A stretch of 64,000 nucleotides of DNA. Source: Ceratothoa steindachneri. Lineage: Eukaryota; Arthropoda; Malacostraca; Isopoda; Cymothoidae. The notes beneath the pieces are model-generated. The model was given only the letters and a program-made list of their open reading frames with translations, ran no database searches and was not told the origin of the DNA. This document shows, piece after piece, positions 32,200-43,779 of the stretch (positions are counted from its first letter, which is position 1; each line of letters starts with the position of its first letter). The translations under genes and the position numbers were made by a program. Location: the NCBI GenBank assembly GCA_963969495.1, contig OZ018321.1, positions 68,399,035 through 68,463,034 of the forward strand, given 5' to 3'.

Positions 32200-33363
32200 G
32201 GTGCCTCCACAGTTCGATGCACAAAAGGCTATTTTATTGCATAAAAATTGACACAGGGATAGGATATAACATAGTGCTGAAGAAATACAGAGAAAGCAAG
32301 ATTGGGCAAAGGTTACAGAAGTGATCAAATTTGTAAACAAGTGCATTAATCTAAAATATACTTACGTCTTTCTTTAGGGTTATATTTAGTGAGACATCCA
32401 TGGCAAGAAAGACTAAAGAGAACGGGTTATTAGCCTTCAATCTAAAAATCACCCAGTAATAAATGAAAGAAGACAACTTCGTAAGCGTGCTAACATGCTT
32501 CAATTGTTTTGCACTGGATAAACATACCTCAAAAGAATGCCAAAATAAGTGGTGTTCAGAGTACAGGTCGAAAACTCAAACGTAGAGAGATTGCAACATC
32601 CAAAATAAATAAATATGCTTAAATTGTAGAGGAAGTCACCGCACAATAGCAATGGCATGCCCACTAAGAAGAAATCATAGAAAAAAAGAGTAGAGAGAAA
32701 GCGAAATCGAAAGAAGAAAGGCAGACCCAGACATACGTAAAAGTTGAAAAGGCTACTGCTGACCATTACCAAATCACGAAGAACATAATTGAATTTAAAC
32801 AGAGAAATCACTAAACATATTAGCATGTATACTACATGCACATGTGCTAAATGTTGTTAACCCGTGATCATATTCCAAATAATTAAACAAGATGCTAAGC
32901 AACAATGAATTAGAATATGGTTCCCGGATTATCCTCCATCGGGAGAAGTTTGAAATGTTTAGTACAAGCCAACGGTTTCCGAAAAAGTTACGACGGCACC
33001 TCAGCACACATTTGTAAATCAGAACAACGGACAAACCCAGGCACAAAAAGAGACCCAAGGCTTAAGCCAAGAACAACCCAAATAACTGAGAGTAACCTAG
33101 AAATTGAAAACTCACTGACTAGCAGCATTAACATGACACAATATCAAGTCATGCAAGTGGAATTTTTTGATTTAGGAGGCTATCTGGCGACTGCCCACTT
33201 GGGCATAATTCGCATGAAAATAGAAAAAAACGAAAGCAATCAGTATCAACAGAAAAACGAAGAGAGCCAGGATTTTAGTCTGAAATTCTGTGCACCAGAA
33301 AGTTGGCCATATCCAGTAAAAAATACGAGAGAAATTATTCAAGGCCTAAAAAGTATACTATAA
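32200..33363 (+). pseudogene. L-B ORF1 with zinc knuckles
   Basis: The frame near 32490 gives CFNCFALDKHTSKEC (a C-x2-C-type knuckle). A third knuckle CLNCRGSHRTIAMAC (C-x2-C-x4-H-x6-C) lies at about 32630-32675, followed by basic sequence RRNHRKK. The second knuckle between them is damaged by a stop. The 148-codon frame 32917-33363 continues the C-terminal tail (NPGTKRDPRLKPRTTQ, SNLEIENSLTSS) and reads straight through a 42-bp piece of L-A 3' end (33172-33213) before returning to a charged tail. Several stops separate the pieces. Confidence 0.65.
33172..33213 (-). mobile_element. 42-bp L-A 3'-end insertion in L-B ORF1
   Basis: The plus strand reads GGAGGCTATCTGGCGACTGC then CCACTTGGGCATAATTCGC, the terminal bases of the L-A 3' UTR. 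TCAAAAAATTCC on the minus strand is the A-rich tail. It is an extremely 5'-truncated insertion that keeps the host frame open. Confidence 0.8.
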
Positions 33364-33559
33364 ATATGAGTTCGAAGGACCGTAAACGGATAGAGAGGTC
33401 AACAAAATAATACTGAGCGGAAATTTAGACATAGATGCAGCTCTATGTTTTAGTTACAAAAGTGGAATTCAAGAAAAAGAGGAGCGGAAGAAAAAAATCA
33501 CCTTGCGATCGAGATGTAAATAGAGCGGAACAGAAGTCTCACAAGAATACAACTAAAAT

Positions 33560-35270
33560 TAATATGGGTAGCGGAAGAAAACTTAAGATAATTAGCCATA
33601 ATAAGGCATGGTGTGACATAAAGAGGCACTAATTATACAATGCACATATTAAAGAAGATTCAGCCATAATATTATTGAATGAGATCAATATTCACCTAGA
33701 GATATATCCAACAAAAATATATAATTATAAAATCATAACAAAGACAGAGAGACATAAACTTTGATGGGGTAGTACTAGCATTAAGAAGGACAAAGTTTAG
33801 TAGGCCACAAGATATCGAAGAGGCCTAGCTAGCAGTCAAAGTAGAAATATCCACAGGCCCAGTAACGATAGGGTATGTACCAACCAACAAAGAGGGATTT
33901 TATTCCGTTTGAGAAATTCTTAAAGGTTTTTGTTCAGAAAGATCACATTATATATTATGAGCATGGGTGATTTAAATGCTGGTTCCAGGTCGTCTGGTTA
34001 TACTAATAACTTTAACAACATTGGAAGAAACATGGATACACGAATTGAAAGAGGCATCGCTAATTACTTAAACCAAACTTAGGCGAGGCTACCGAAGGAA
34101 TAAACTACTAAGAGATAAACTAGTACATTATGGTCTCAAAAGCGGGAACAGAGAACACCTACAAGCAGTAAAAAATGAAATAATCACAACAACAGCTATA
34201 GAAACAGGATGGAATCTAGGTGAGGAGTTAAACCGAACCATATGTTGGCAAATAATAAACGAAGCCAGAGGGATAATACAATCCAAAATTAAACTCACCA
34301 TCAACTACAATGGAAACGAAACAAGAGAACCTCATCAAATTAAGAACGCATTCCAGGACCATAGGAGCAAGGTTTTTGATATATAGGCTAACGAAAACGA
34401 GGACCCTGATAGAGAGCATAAAGAAAGGGTAGTGCAGGAATTAAAATTACACAGGCATGAAATAATACTTAACCACACAGCCTCATCAACGTCAATGGAA
34501 GAGCAAGGTATCAAACCTGTAACAGTAGAGGAATTGAAAACAACCCTCTCAGCCACAAAACAAAAAGCGCCGGGAAAATCGGTAATAACGGAAGAGAATT
34601 TGTTAAGAGCAACACAGGAATTCCTTAAGAACTTTGTCGATTCTCTAAAAAGTAAGAAAATTATATTTTTAACTAAACGTGGCAAACCACCAAATCAGCC
34701 AGGAAATTTTAGACCGATGACACTCCAGGAAGTGTTTGCCAAACTATTGGACAGGGTAAATAGAAGATTAATCCATCACATAGAAGAAAATGACATGATT
34801 CCAAAACACTAACGGATTTAGAAAAGGAAGAGAAACAGATACAGCACTAACCCTCCTTGTAAAAACCTTTGATAAACCCAAATATGATAAGAATTATACA
34901 GATCTTATATTGAGAGAAATTCAGAAGGTGTTTGACAAAGTGTGGAAGATCGGCTTGAAATTACAAAAAAAAGTTAGGCCTCCCATTAATCCTAACCAAA
35001 TGTCTGTATGCACGGACTAAACATCCTACATATCTATAGAAGATTACCAAGGACCTATTCTTGAGCTCAGTCAGGGCATCCCGAGGGTTGATGCTTAAGT
35101 CCAACTCTTTATACCATCAATACCAGGGACTTATCAGATCCGATTTTCGAGTCCACAAAATGTATACATTTCGCAGATGATATAACCCTCATAACCAATA
35201 GCCCATACAGACTATACGCTTCGACTGTGGCGAGAATGACTGCGGTGGAGATAAAGCGACGTGCTCTGTG
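33560..35270 (+). pseudogene. L-B ORF2: endonuclease relic and reverse transcriptase
   Basis: Endonuclease: KLKIISHNKAWCD (start block), then after shifts VPTNKEGFYSV and MGDLNAGSRSSGYTNNF (the GDxN motif, two frames). RT: TICWQIINEARGIIQSK, then the 126-codon frame 34432-34812 with GIKPVTVEELKTTLSATKQK, APGKSVITEENLLRATQEFL, PPNQPGNFRPMTLQEVFAKL and EENDMIPKH. After a stop come NGFRKGRETDTALTLLVK, YTDLILREIQKVFDKVWK (palm Asp) and HFADDITLITNSPYRLYAS. Many frame breaks make it inactive. Confidence 0.82.
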
Positions 35271-35499
35271 TGTTCCCTGCGCATTGGGAGGTTTCAGAGC
35301 TGCATGCGCAATATATAGCCTTTGAGGCTACTTAGCCTCTGCACCCTAATTGTTTGCGCATTACCTGCTCGTGGTGCCCCTGCTTATACAGAAATTGTGT
35401 CCAACGACCGAGTGCCTGGCGGTATAACCTGGCTGGGCAGGTGGAGCTCATAGTCTTGGTTGACCTTTTACCTAGGAGAGGGACAACTCTGACTAAAAA
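35271..35499. other. Short GC-rich segment of unknown origin
   Basis: It lies between the broken L-B and the next LINE 5' module. It may be the extreme 5' part of that module. No motif. Confidence 0.35.
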
Positions 35500-36440
35500 C
35501 CCGGGCAGATGTCACTCGTTAGCCATGGTAGGCACCCCGAAGAGAGCGCGGCGATTTGCATTCTTGGCCGCCGTGCTGACGGGCATCAGCGCCCCGTCCG
35601 GCCCCACCCTAGCCACTTCTCCCCTTTCTGCTAACAACCTTTTAGCCTTATCCGGCAATTTCTTTCCCAACTCTACTACTCCCTTTCTTCAAAGTCTTTG
35701 TTGCGATGGGATTGGACTTCTCTACTCGCGTTCGAGCCTGTGCTAGTTCCGGTCGGCGAGAGGTCTAATTCCACGAGAGTCTGTCCTGGCTTGGTTCCCC
35801 CCAGCAATACATGCGGAATATTGGTGGCTACCAAACCATCCCCTCCCTCCCCTCTTTTTTTTGGCCACCAAGAAGGGATAAAACTTCACAGTTGGCTTTT
35901 AGGTCGCGGGACCGGGCCGTGGCCTGGATGGACTAGGAAAGGGTTAAGACCCCCCATGTATAGCCTGCATGGTCCGCCAGGCTTACCCTGAGGTCACCTG
36001 GCGGTGAAGCCAATGGTCACCTCTGTAAGTGGCCCCGCGCCCGCGCCTACACGCCGACTGCGTCGTTTAGAACCGGCCCATTGTCTGCACCAATGAGCAT
36101 TCGCGGGGTTAATGGAAACCAAGCAATAGGCCTTTCTCTAGAGTCTCTGGTCCACTCGTTTAGTGAATCTGGCAAGACGGTACTTTCGCGGGCGGTAGAT
36201 TCCTGTTCATGTTCGAACAAATTCTCCAAGAAATCCCTCTTAAAAAACCCAATGAAACCAGCAAAGAATGTCTTAAGCTGCGCATTCCCTCCTCTTTCCC
36301 CACCCCCTTACTTTCCAGTCTATCGAAGAAAATAGATACTAACCTACTAGCTCAAAGAAAGAAAAGAACACAAGACGTGGATAAAACTGGTGGGAGAACT
36401 TCAACCACAAGATCGCCCCCTTTCTCTACATTACTTAGCA
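35500..36440 (+). mobile_element. LINE 5' module and ORF1 start, 3'-truncated
   Basis: This is the plus-strand version of the module: TTGGCCGCCGTGCTGACGGG at 35563-35582, CAACTCTACTACTCCCTTTC, and CACCAATGAGCATTCGCGGG. It parallels 37850-38480 step by step. It runs into a frame with NPMKPAKNVLSCAFPPLSPPP and DKTGGRTSTTRSPP, homologous to NPMKTAKEETGCASPPPYPPP and ANGRTSNTRSPP in the 38.5-kb copy. It then stops being recognisable near 36440. Confidence 0.65.
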
Positions 36441-37849
36441 ACTTCTCTCCACTCTACTCTCACTTTATACAATTTTCTATCTTTCTCAAAACGTAAGACG
36501 TTTTTTCAGAAATTCTAAGGGATCATCTTGTTCGTGTGCGTATAAATATCTGTTCGTACGTAGTCGGACTACTTGCACCGCCAACCAGTCTTCATGATCA
36601 TATATCATGGTGTGCAGCCACATGAATTCTGACTATTCCCCATTTCACGACGTGTTTGAAAGTCAGCACGAAACATCACCGTTGAATTATTTGATGTCGA
36701 CAGGTCATTAGAAATCCTGTGAGGAATGGCCAGTCTGAAATGGAAATACGCAAACCACCGAGTCATTTTCCTAATGTATTTAACAAATAAACTGGTTATA
36801 TTCCATAGTTATATTCATGATTTTCTTGTGAAAGATCAATTTTCTTGACTCCGTTGAACCAAGATGCGTGATGGATAGAGAAGGTCTTAAAGAACTTGGT
36901 CATAATTATAGGCCTATACTTGTAAAAAGGGACAAAATGGGTATGGAGTGACAAGGTACCATGGAACTTGTCTGGTAGATAAATCCTTTTTTAAGTTCAC
37001 CACACTCCACGACGAGATTAAAGTTTGCAACTTTGCTTTTTGCATGAACCATATGTTCTTTTTTATACTCAGGCTAGCTACTTATTCTCATTTTTACCTC
37101 AACACATTCATTACAACTAAATCGTCAAAACCACTTAGGCAAATATGCTACAGTTTATTTTAAATAATGCCCATAGGAAGAAAGTTTTCTAAACCCAAAA
37201 GCAATATCCTTGTCAGGGTAGATATCCGACATCTACATTAATGACGGACTTCCGAATTGGTTTAAAAAAAAAAGATTCAAATTTAAAAAAATATTCAAAA
37301 TAAAATAACAGGAAGAAAAATAACAGAAACACAGTAAAATATAAAAAGGCATGCACATATTGATCTAGGGGAGGCCTACTTCATCTGCGATATAAAGGAG
37401 CAAACAAAAGTTAAAAATAATAAATTAGAGAAGTACGAACAAGCGAAGACCCAGAGATCCACTCGAGGATGGAAATCAAGAAGAAGGATAGCCAAAGAAG
37501 CAAACGAAGATGAGATACCATGGGTGCAATAGTATGGAGGAGGCTCATATCCTCCCCAAATTCTATCACCATATTCCTCTGTGCATGGGCCCAAGCTAAC
37601 CACAAGGGAGGGGCATAAGTGAACTTCATCATAACGTGGTGATATAGGCACCGCATAGGAAGCTACCGAAGACTAGTCAATAAAATAAAATGTGGCATAG
37701 TGTATGACCAACCAACCAGGCTGAACAGAAATGTTTAAAAGAATCTTCCAACAGATGGCAATGAGAGACACGAGTGTATCAGATAGGGAAGAGAAGGAAA
37801 ATGTATTCATATTCTCCCAAAATGGGCGTAGTTCCACAAATTTAGCTCC
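36441..37849. other. Gap with no recognised feature
   Basis: AT-rich. Frames at 36948-37163 and 37376-37651 have no motif. The stretch lies between two LINE 5' modules. Confidence 0.4.
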
Positions 37850-38484
37850 ATAATGGGCACGTCGATCTGCTTTACTGGCCGCCATGCTGACGGAACTCGG
37901 TGCCCCGTCCACCCTCAGCTTAGCCTCTTCTTTCCTTTCCTCTAACAAGCCTTTTAGCCCTCTCTAGCACTTTTTTCCAAGCTCTACTACTCCCTCTCTT
38001 CAATGAGTTTGTTTGGATAGGATTAGACTACTCAGCTTGGCTTCGGACCTGTGCTAACTATTGGAACACAATGGGTCTGATGCTGTGGGAGTGGTCCTCG
38101 CCTGATCACATCCCCCCACACACGTCAAAAACTGTGGAATATTGGCTGCCATCAAACCATCTCCCTCCCTGCGTCTCCTTTTTTAGCTGCCAAGAAGGGG
38201 TAGAATTTTGCTGTCGGCGTTCGGTCTGTGGGACCAGGCCGGAACCAAAGAAAGGGTTAAAGCCCACACTATGTATCCTACACGGTCTACCTGGGCTACT
38301 GCAACGCACCCTTGCCGAAAAGTCCGTGGCTCCTTTATATATGGCCCCACACCTACATGCCGACTGTATCATTTAGAACGTATCATTTGTCTGCGCCAAT
38401 GGGTATCCGTGGGATTGGTGGAAACCAAGTTATCGACCCATTAATCGGGTTTCGGGTCCGCTCGCCTATTGGAGCTAGCAAGAT

Positions 38485-39660
38485 GGAACGTTCACAATCA
38501 GTAGTTGGTCCGGTTATGTTTAATCGAATCCATTTTAATAAATCGCATCACAACCCAATGAAAACAGCTAAAGAAGAAACAGGCTGCGCATCCCCCCCTC
38601 CCTACCCACCCCCTTTACTCCCCAGATCGGCGACCAGTAGCATAAGCCAACGAACGAAAGGGATGAAAGGTCTGGACAAAGCAAACGGTAGAACATCTAA
38701 CACAAGATCTCCTCCTCAAGCAACCAGAAAGACAGGAAAAGACATCAGCACAAGAACGAGTAAGACGTCCAAGTACCAAACCTCACCACCGCAGAAACGA
38801 CCAAAATCATTAAGGAACCAAGATGAAGCTTCGAATCCTCAACAATTAGTAGGTTTAGAAAGATTATAAAGACATTGGTTAAACTACTCTCTCTACAACA
38901 TTTCCCAGGTCAGTTAATTGAACGCTCTTTCAGAAAGTCTTATCTAATAAAACCAGAAAACCCACAAACTAACTTAATGAAGACGTGTATGGTTAAACAA
39001 CGTAGAGAATTCCAGAGACTATTCCAGCTTTCCAGGATTCCCATCTCTCTCACCTCAAGGAGACGGAAGCATATTATTAGAAGTGAAAACAAAAGGAAAG
39101 ATAGAGAAAGTATTAGCGCTAACCAAGCTGGCAGGCAACAAAGTAGTAGTAACCTCATACCCCTCCTTCAACATGCGTAAGGGTATGATTATAGAGTCAG
39201 ACTTTGGTCAATATACAGGAGCCCTACTAATTAAATAATTAGGTGAATACTCTGTTACTAAAGTACACATAGTACAAAGAGTGGTTAACAACATTAAAGT
39301 ACCAACAAACACTTTGTCTCATTCGATCTAGATATCCTGAATAAATCCATTTATCTTGGCTGACGTCGATTTTTCAGTAAGGGAATTTAAACCCAGCCCC
39401 CAAAGATGTTATTTGTGTTAAACAAAGGGACACTCTATAAAGACCTTCCGTCGCAAGGAACAGAGCTTCGCGCCCATCTGCGTCAACTGTGCAAATGCCT
39501 CCCACATTAAATAGACTGAAACGTGCACATCAGGAGGGGCAAACTGTGGAGAGCCCCATCCACCATCAAGCAATAAATGCATTATTTACAAATTCGAAAA
39601 GGACGTGGTATCCCTTCAAGAAAAGTAACGCCTCAACATAAGACATGCTAGATAAAATGC
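38485..39660 (+). pseudogene. L-D ORF1 with zinc knuckles
   Basis: The N-terminal frame (to 38866) is Pro/Ser/Lys-rich and disordered. The next frames give ALTKLAGNKVVVTSYP, MRKGMIIESDFGQYTGALLI and GEYSVTKVHIVQRVV, the fold preceding the knuckles in this LINE group. The knuckle region (39404-39600) shows RCYLC, a stop, then KGHSIKT, CVNCANASHIK, GANCGEPHPPSSNKC and YKFEKDVVSLQEK. At least five stops or shifts. Confidence 0.7.
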
Positions 39661-40479
39661 ACAGACCATGATCGGAAATAGAGGCAACGCGGACACCTCT
39701 GTTGTAGAAACGACAGTTTTTCTAAACTCCCATATCATGAGATTACAGCACGCAATCAGCCAACTCCACTTGAGGAGGATGCACCCCAGGTCTCCACTAT
39801 GCAACACTCCACCACTGAAGAGATGATCCTCCAAAGGGGCAAGGGCAACGTAGACCAACACGTAACCGCTCTCTATATTCCCGGGCATACAATGGCCGAA
39901 AACCGACCATATGAGCCCTAAAAGCAGCTTTCAATCTGCCAGGCTGCTGTTCCCAACACCTCAACGTTTAACTTCATCCCCATCAGAGAAGTAAAACAGG
40001 GAACGGAATCCAATCTCCTCTTTGAGAACATTAACCTCCATCCTGAACGGATAAACGGCCAGGATCTCCCGGAAGAGTTCGCTCACAACTTTGTTCACCT
40101 CCGCACCTTTTGCGGCCAACAATAGCCTACCCCAGACACCAACAACTAAAAGGTAAACGAGTGAAAAATGGACGGCACCCAGGATCCACCTAGAACCGAG
40201 CCTTCCCCACCGACCGCACCAAAGCTCGGTTGGCGGGAAAGTCACCCACCCAACAGCAGAAAAATTGAAAGAGACCAATCGTATTCCTCTAAATGTTGAG
40301 GATGACAGACTTATTCCCCCTTCTGTGGATGGAGCGCTAACGCACTCCTATACAGCAGATACCAAAACATAGGCACGAATACAACCAACAGAGAAGAACC
40401 AAAACCCCAAAGATCAGCCCACAGCAAAACGAATTAGCCTCAAATCTTTCATATTTCGAAGGGTACCACGACTTCTGCG

Positions 40480-41660
40480 ATAACCAAACTGCTCGCTTCA
40501 CGAATTAAACGAAAAGAATATCGAAGATAATTCAGTGGAACATCCGCGAAGTAAGAGCCAACTGGGAAAAACTAAGGCAACTGGTAACGGGCAAGAGCCT
40601 TCCTGCGTCTGCCTTCAAGAAACCATGTTAGTTATACATCCCCCCTCGAAGGCTACCGCGTTACAAACGTGTAACTAACTCAGCTCTAATCGATGGCATA
40701 ACATATGGTGGCTCTACCATCTACGCCCATCAGGACCTCCGCAACCTACCACTCAACATAAACTCTCTTCTAGAAGCGATTGCCTTAACCCTGCATTTCA
40801 AGTAATGGTATACAATCGCATGTGTCCTCCTAACACCCACAGGACCCTTTCCAACAGCCGACTTACAAGACTTAATTTCATAATTATCAACTCCCTTTAT
40901 ATTAATTGGGGACTTTAATAACCACCATGATGAGTGGAGTGACAACATCTGGAACGCTAGAGGGACGGAATTATCGAAGTTAATAGAAAACCACTAACTC
41001 AGAATAATGAACTACGGAGAAGGCACCAGATTCAAAATACAATCGGACACCTTATCAGCACTGAAAATGGCTCTCTGTTCACCCGACATTACGGCGGATT
41101 TCGACTCTAGAATATCCAGCGACCTGAAAGAAAACAACTATTTCTCAATAATCCTTTCTTCGGATGAGGGATTATCCACCTCGGTTATGCCCCGGTAGAG
41201 ATGGAACAGGGCAAACTGGCCAAAATTAACCAAACTTACTAATTTTGAAAGGCTCCGGATCAATGACATGCCAGAAACAAACGAAGCGCTGGAGATATTC
41301 ACATCGATCCTATACCAAGCAGGCGAAGAATCTATTTTAGTCAGCTTGGGGCAACCCAGCCGACGATATTTTTCCTGGTGGAACCCAGAACCCTCTGCCG
41401 CAGAGTCCCGTGATAAAGATGGAGTTTAATAAAATAAGATCAAAATATAGCTACTTACTTAAACAAACCCGCCTAAGAGCATGAAGAAATTACGTCTCCA
41501 CAATAAATTCCAAAACTCCCATCTACCACACATGGAATAAAATCTGAGGCCTGCTAGGCAGGCACAGTCGAGACGACTCCACTCCCGTACTTTGCATAAA
41601 CGGAAACATATTATTAAATTCAACGGACGTGTCAAACACGCTAGCGAGACACTTTATAAA
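40480..41660 (+). pseudogene. L-D ORF2 apurinic-type endonuclease
   Basis: The exonuclease-endonuclease-phosphatase domain nicks the LINE target. Visible in order: WNIREVRANWEKLRQLV, ALIDGITYGGSTIYAHQDLR, TIACVLLTPTGPF, TPFILIGDFNNHHDEWSDN (the GDFN metal/catalytic motif, about 40900-40950), RIMNYGEGTRF, DTLSALKMALCSPDI (the expected D-x-A-L has Lys) and NNYFSIILSSDE, where the catalytic SDH is replaced by NNY. The linker PSRRYFSWWNPE and a frame-broken IRSKYSYLLKQTRLRA-type stretch follow. The loss of SDH indicates an inactive nuclease. Confidence 0.78.
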
Positions 41661-41671
41661 TTTATATATAT

Positions 41672-42125
41672 ACAAAAGGGGGGGCAGAATACTTAATAAA
41701 GGTAGTTAAATGAAGTATGTGAAGAATAACGAAGTAATCTGTGAATGACAATACAAGAGCGTTTTACCTTCAAGCGCGGGCGAATTGGAGGGGAGGTGAA
41801 AGACAACGGCGCAGGTCTTCAAGAAGATACTTTGGGAGCCCTGATCTGGAGGACTCGAAGATGAGGTTTGATTACCTCGTGATGAAGAATGAGATTTTGT
41901 TTGCTCCTGAGATACGTAATCTCATCTCGAGACGAATCTGCAGATCGGCAGGGAGCCTCAGTTTTGAAAGAACGGGAATCTTGAAGGAGTGGTGAAGATG
42001 AGAGGGATGAACAACTCTCCGGGAAGAATAGGGCTTGATAGCTTTCCTCTGAACAGGGGCCAAAGCTTAAAGAAGGTAGATCTGCTGGCGGGATCTTCGA
42101 CGACGTACGACAACTCGAACACGGG
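41672..42125 (-). repeat. 3' LTR of copy 2
   Basis: It aligns with 47187-47625 with many substitutions and small indels. It starts CAAAAGGGGGGG right after a short TATATA and lacks the long TA and CT tracts found in the other LTR. Frames across it (41741-41995 and others) are not genes. Confidence 0.75.
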
Positions 42126-42309
42126 TCACAGGGCTTCCTTTCTGGTTACAGGGCCACACAGACTCGATTATGTGGCGGGAGTACAATGCTTAGCGCAACT
42201 TACTTTGCAGGGAGAGGATCCTCGACAGGATTCCTACGATAACAGTCTGCCTCACAGTTTTCTGTCTCTTTTATGTGCTTCAGAAGTAAACTCTAACGCA
42301 TAAGCCTTC

Positions 42310-42670
42310 CGTTCTGGCTTATACATTTCTTTAAATAGGCCAATGGGCGATGATCGGTTTCGATCACGACCTCCTTACCTAACAAATATGTTTGGAATTT
42401 CTGTACACTACATACGATTGCTAGAGCTTAAAGTTCTATGCCTACGTAGTTTTTTTTTGCGTGATGACAGCTTCCGGCTAGCGTACGGAATGGGGTAACT
42501 GTTGCTGTGTTCTTCATACTGGTGCAAGACGCAACCGATGCCTTCACTTCCAGCATCTGTTCGTAGTCCAAAAGGTTTGTTTGTGTTTGGGAGTCTAATT
42601 ATGGGAGGTGATGTCAGGTTTCCTTCACCTGATAGAATTGGGCGGTAGAGTTTGAGTTTCATGCGATGGG
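42310..42670 (-). pseudogene. Ty3-type RNase H (copy 2)
   Basis: The frame 42408-42662 gives SPPIIRLPNTNKPFGLRTDA GSEGIGCVLHQYEE (Asp in RTDAG) and PIPYASRKLSSRKK. After a one-base shift NYVGIEL, a stop, ALAIV, VQKFQTYLLGKEVVIETDHR and PLAYLKK follow, i.e. the Glu, IETDH and PL blocks of Ty3 RNase H. RNase H at the far 3' end, after RT and without an integrase behind it, fits the unusual gene order. Confidence 0.85.
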
Positions 42671-42972
42671 ATCCGCGGAACCTTTCTTTAGTAGGGAGCT
42701 AAGGGGGGACGCTAAGGCGGCGAAGTTTGGAATAAAACGTCGGTAAAAGAATGTTGACCCGAGAAAAGAACGTAATTACAATTTAGTACGCGAGAGGGTC
42801 ATTTTGGTGATAGCCTTTACCTTTTTTTTCTGAGGGGCCATTTGATTTTCACCAATGTGGAAACCGAGGTATTTAATAGTGATATAGGCTAAATGGCACT
42901 TGCTAGGGCTTATACTGTAGCCGTGTTCACGAAGCCTATTGAGGAACGAGTGTAGGGAGATAGATGCTGGTC

Positions 42973-43540
42973 CTATGTGCGGGTGGCCACGTAAACGTTA
43001 TCGAAGTAAAAGAAAATGTTACTTAGCCCATCCAGTATCCTGCGCATCATTCGATTATAGTTACTACAGGCAGTAACTAAACTAAAAGGTAGGCGCTTAT
43101 ACTGCATAAAGCCTTTTTCTGTGGGAAATGGTGTGTATTTCCGGGCACTATCCTTAAGGTGGATTTGAAAGTAGGCCTTACACAAGTCTATCTCTGAAAT
43201 AAGCTTGACCTCTGAAATGTAGGCTCTGGTCTATCAATTGAATAGGCTCAGCGTCAAAAACTGTCACAGCTTTCAGCTTTCTAATATCTACGCACCTGCG
43301 AAAAGACTTATCCGGCTTTCTGACCATAACAATGGGAGAGCAATAATTACACGTGGAAAGTTCAATTATCCCTAATTTTAGCAAGTTTTTGACTTTGGGG
43401 TTAAAAGTAGGGCGCAAGTAAACTGGAACGTGGCAGGGCTTAGATCTAATAGGCTTCTGGGTGGTTAGGCCTATATCATGCTTAAAATAGAAAGAACAAT
43501 CAGGCTTCTCGGAAATTGCATCGGGCAATTCAGTTAACAA
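42973..43540 (-). pseudogene. Ty3-type reverse transcriptase (copy 2)
   Basis: Frame 43178-43540: CSFYFKHDIGLTTQKPIRSK, PCHVPVYLRPTFNPKVKNLL, LGIIELSTCNYCSPIVMVRK and CVDIRKLKAVTVFDAEPI. After a frame change, frame 42973-43185: CKAYFQIHLKDSARKYTPF, FMQYKRLPFSLVTACSNYNR and FFYFDNVYVATRT. The catalytic FxDD box reads FDN, so the second Asp is lost. The sequence between RT and RNase H (42670-42970) is broken by several stops. Confidence 0.88.
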
Positions 43541-43779
43541 AACAGGAGATTGCGTCTTCTGAGGGGGTTCCGAGTGGTGGTTTCAATCGAGTTCCACTGG
43601 GAGTTTACACGGGAACACGGGATCAAAGGGTGAGGGAAGTTTTCGTCCGCTTCGATACATACAGTTTGGACTAAATTAAGAGGCTCAGCTGGATAAGAGG
43701 CTTCCATTACTGCCTCTTCGTCAAGGGCACTTATATTATTAATGCAGACGCGGCGGTGATAGCGTTTAAGCAGATTTAC

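Larger units (their letters stand above)
31700..35270 (+). mobile_element. LINE L-B copy 2 (leader, ORF1, ORF2 to RT)
   Basis: A probable leader (31700-32200) is followed by ORF1 with zinc knuckles (32200-33363), then the endonuclease start (about 33560) and RT through the FADD box (35168-35182). The sequence stops at about 35270 just after IKR, where an unrelated GC-rich segment begins, so the RT thumb and 3' end are missing. The 5' limit is approximate. Confidence 0.72.
37850..41660 (+). mobile_element. LINE (L-D): 5' module, ORF1 and endonuclease
   Basis: This is the front half of a LINE on the plus strand: 5' module (37850-38480), ORF1 (about 38500-39660) and the start of ORF2 (endonuclease and linker, about 40480-41660). 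Its frame ends in RHFINLY exactly where the LTR element begins (41661). The RT half was not found on the far side of that element (47640 onward). It may be the missing front half of family L-A, since both share the 5' module and similar endonuclease-RT linkers. Confidence 0.7.
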
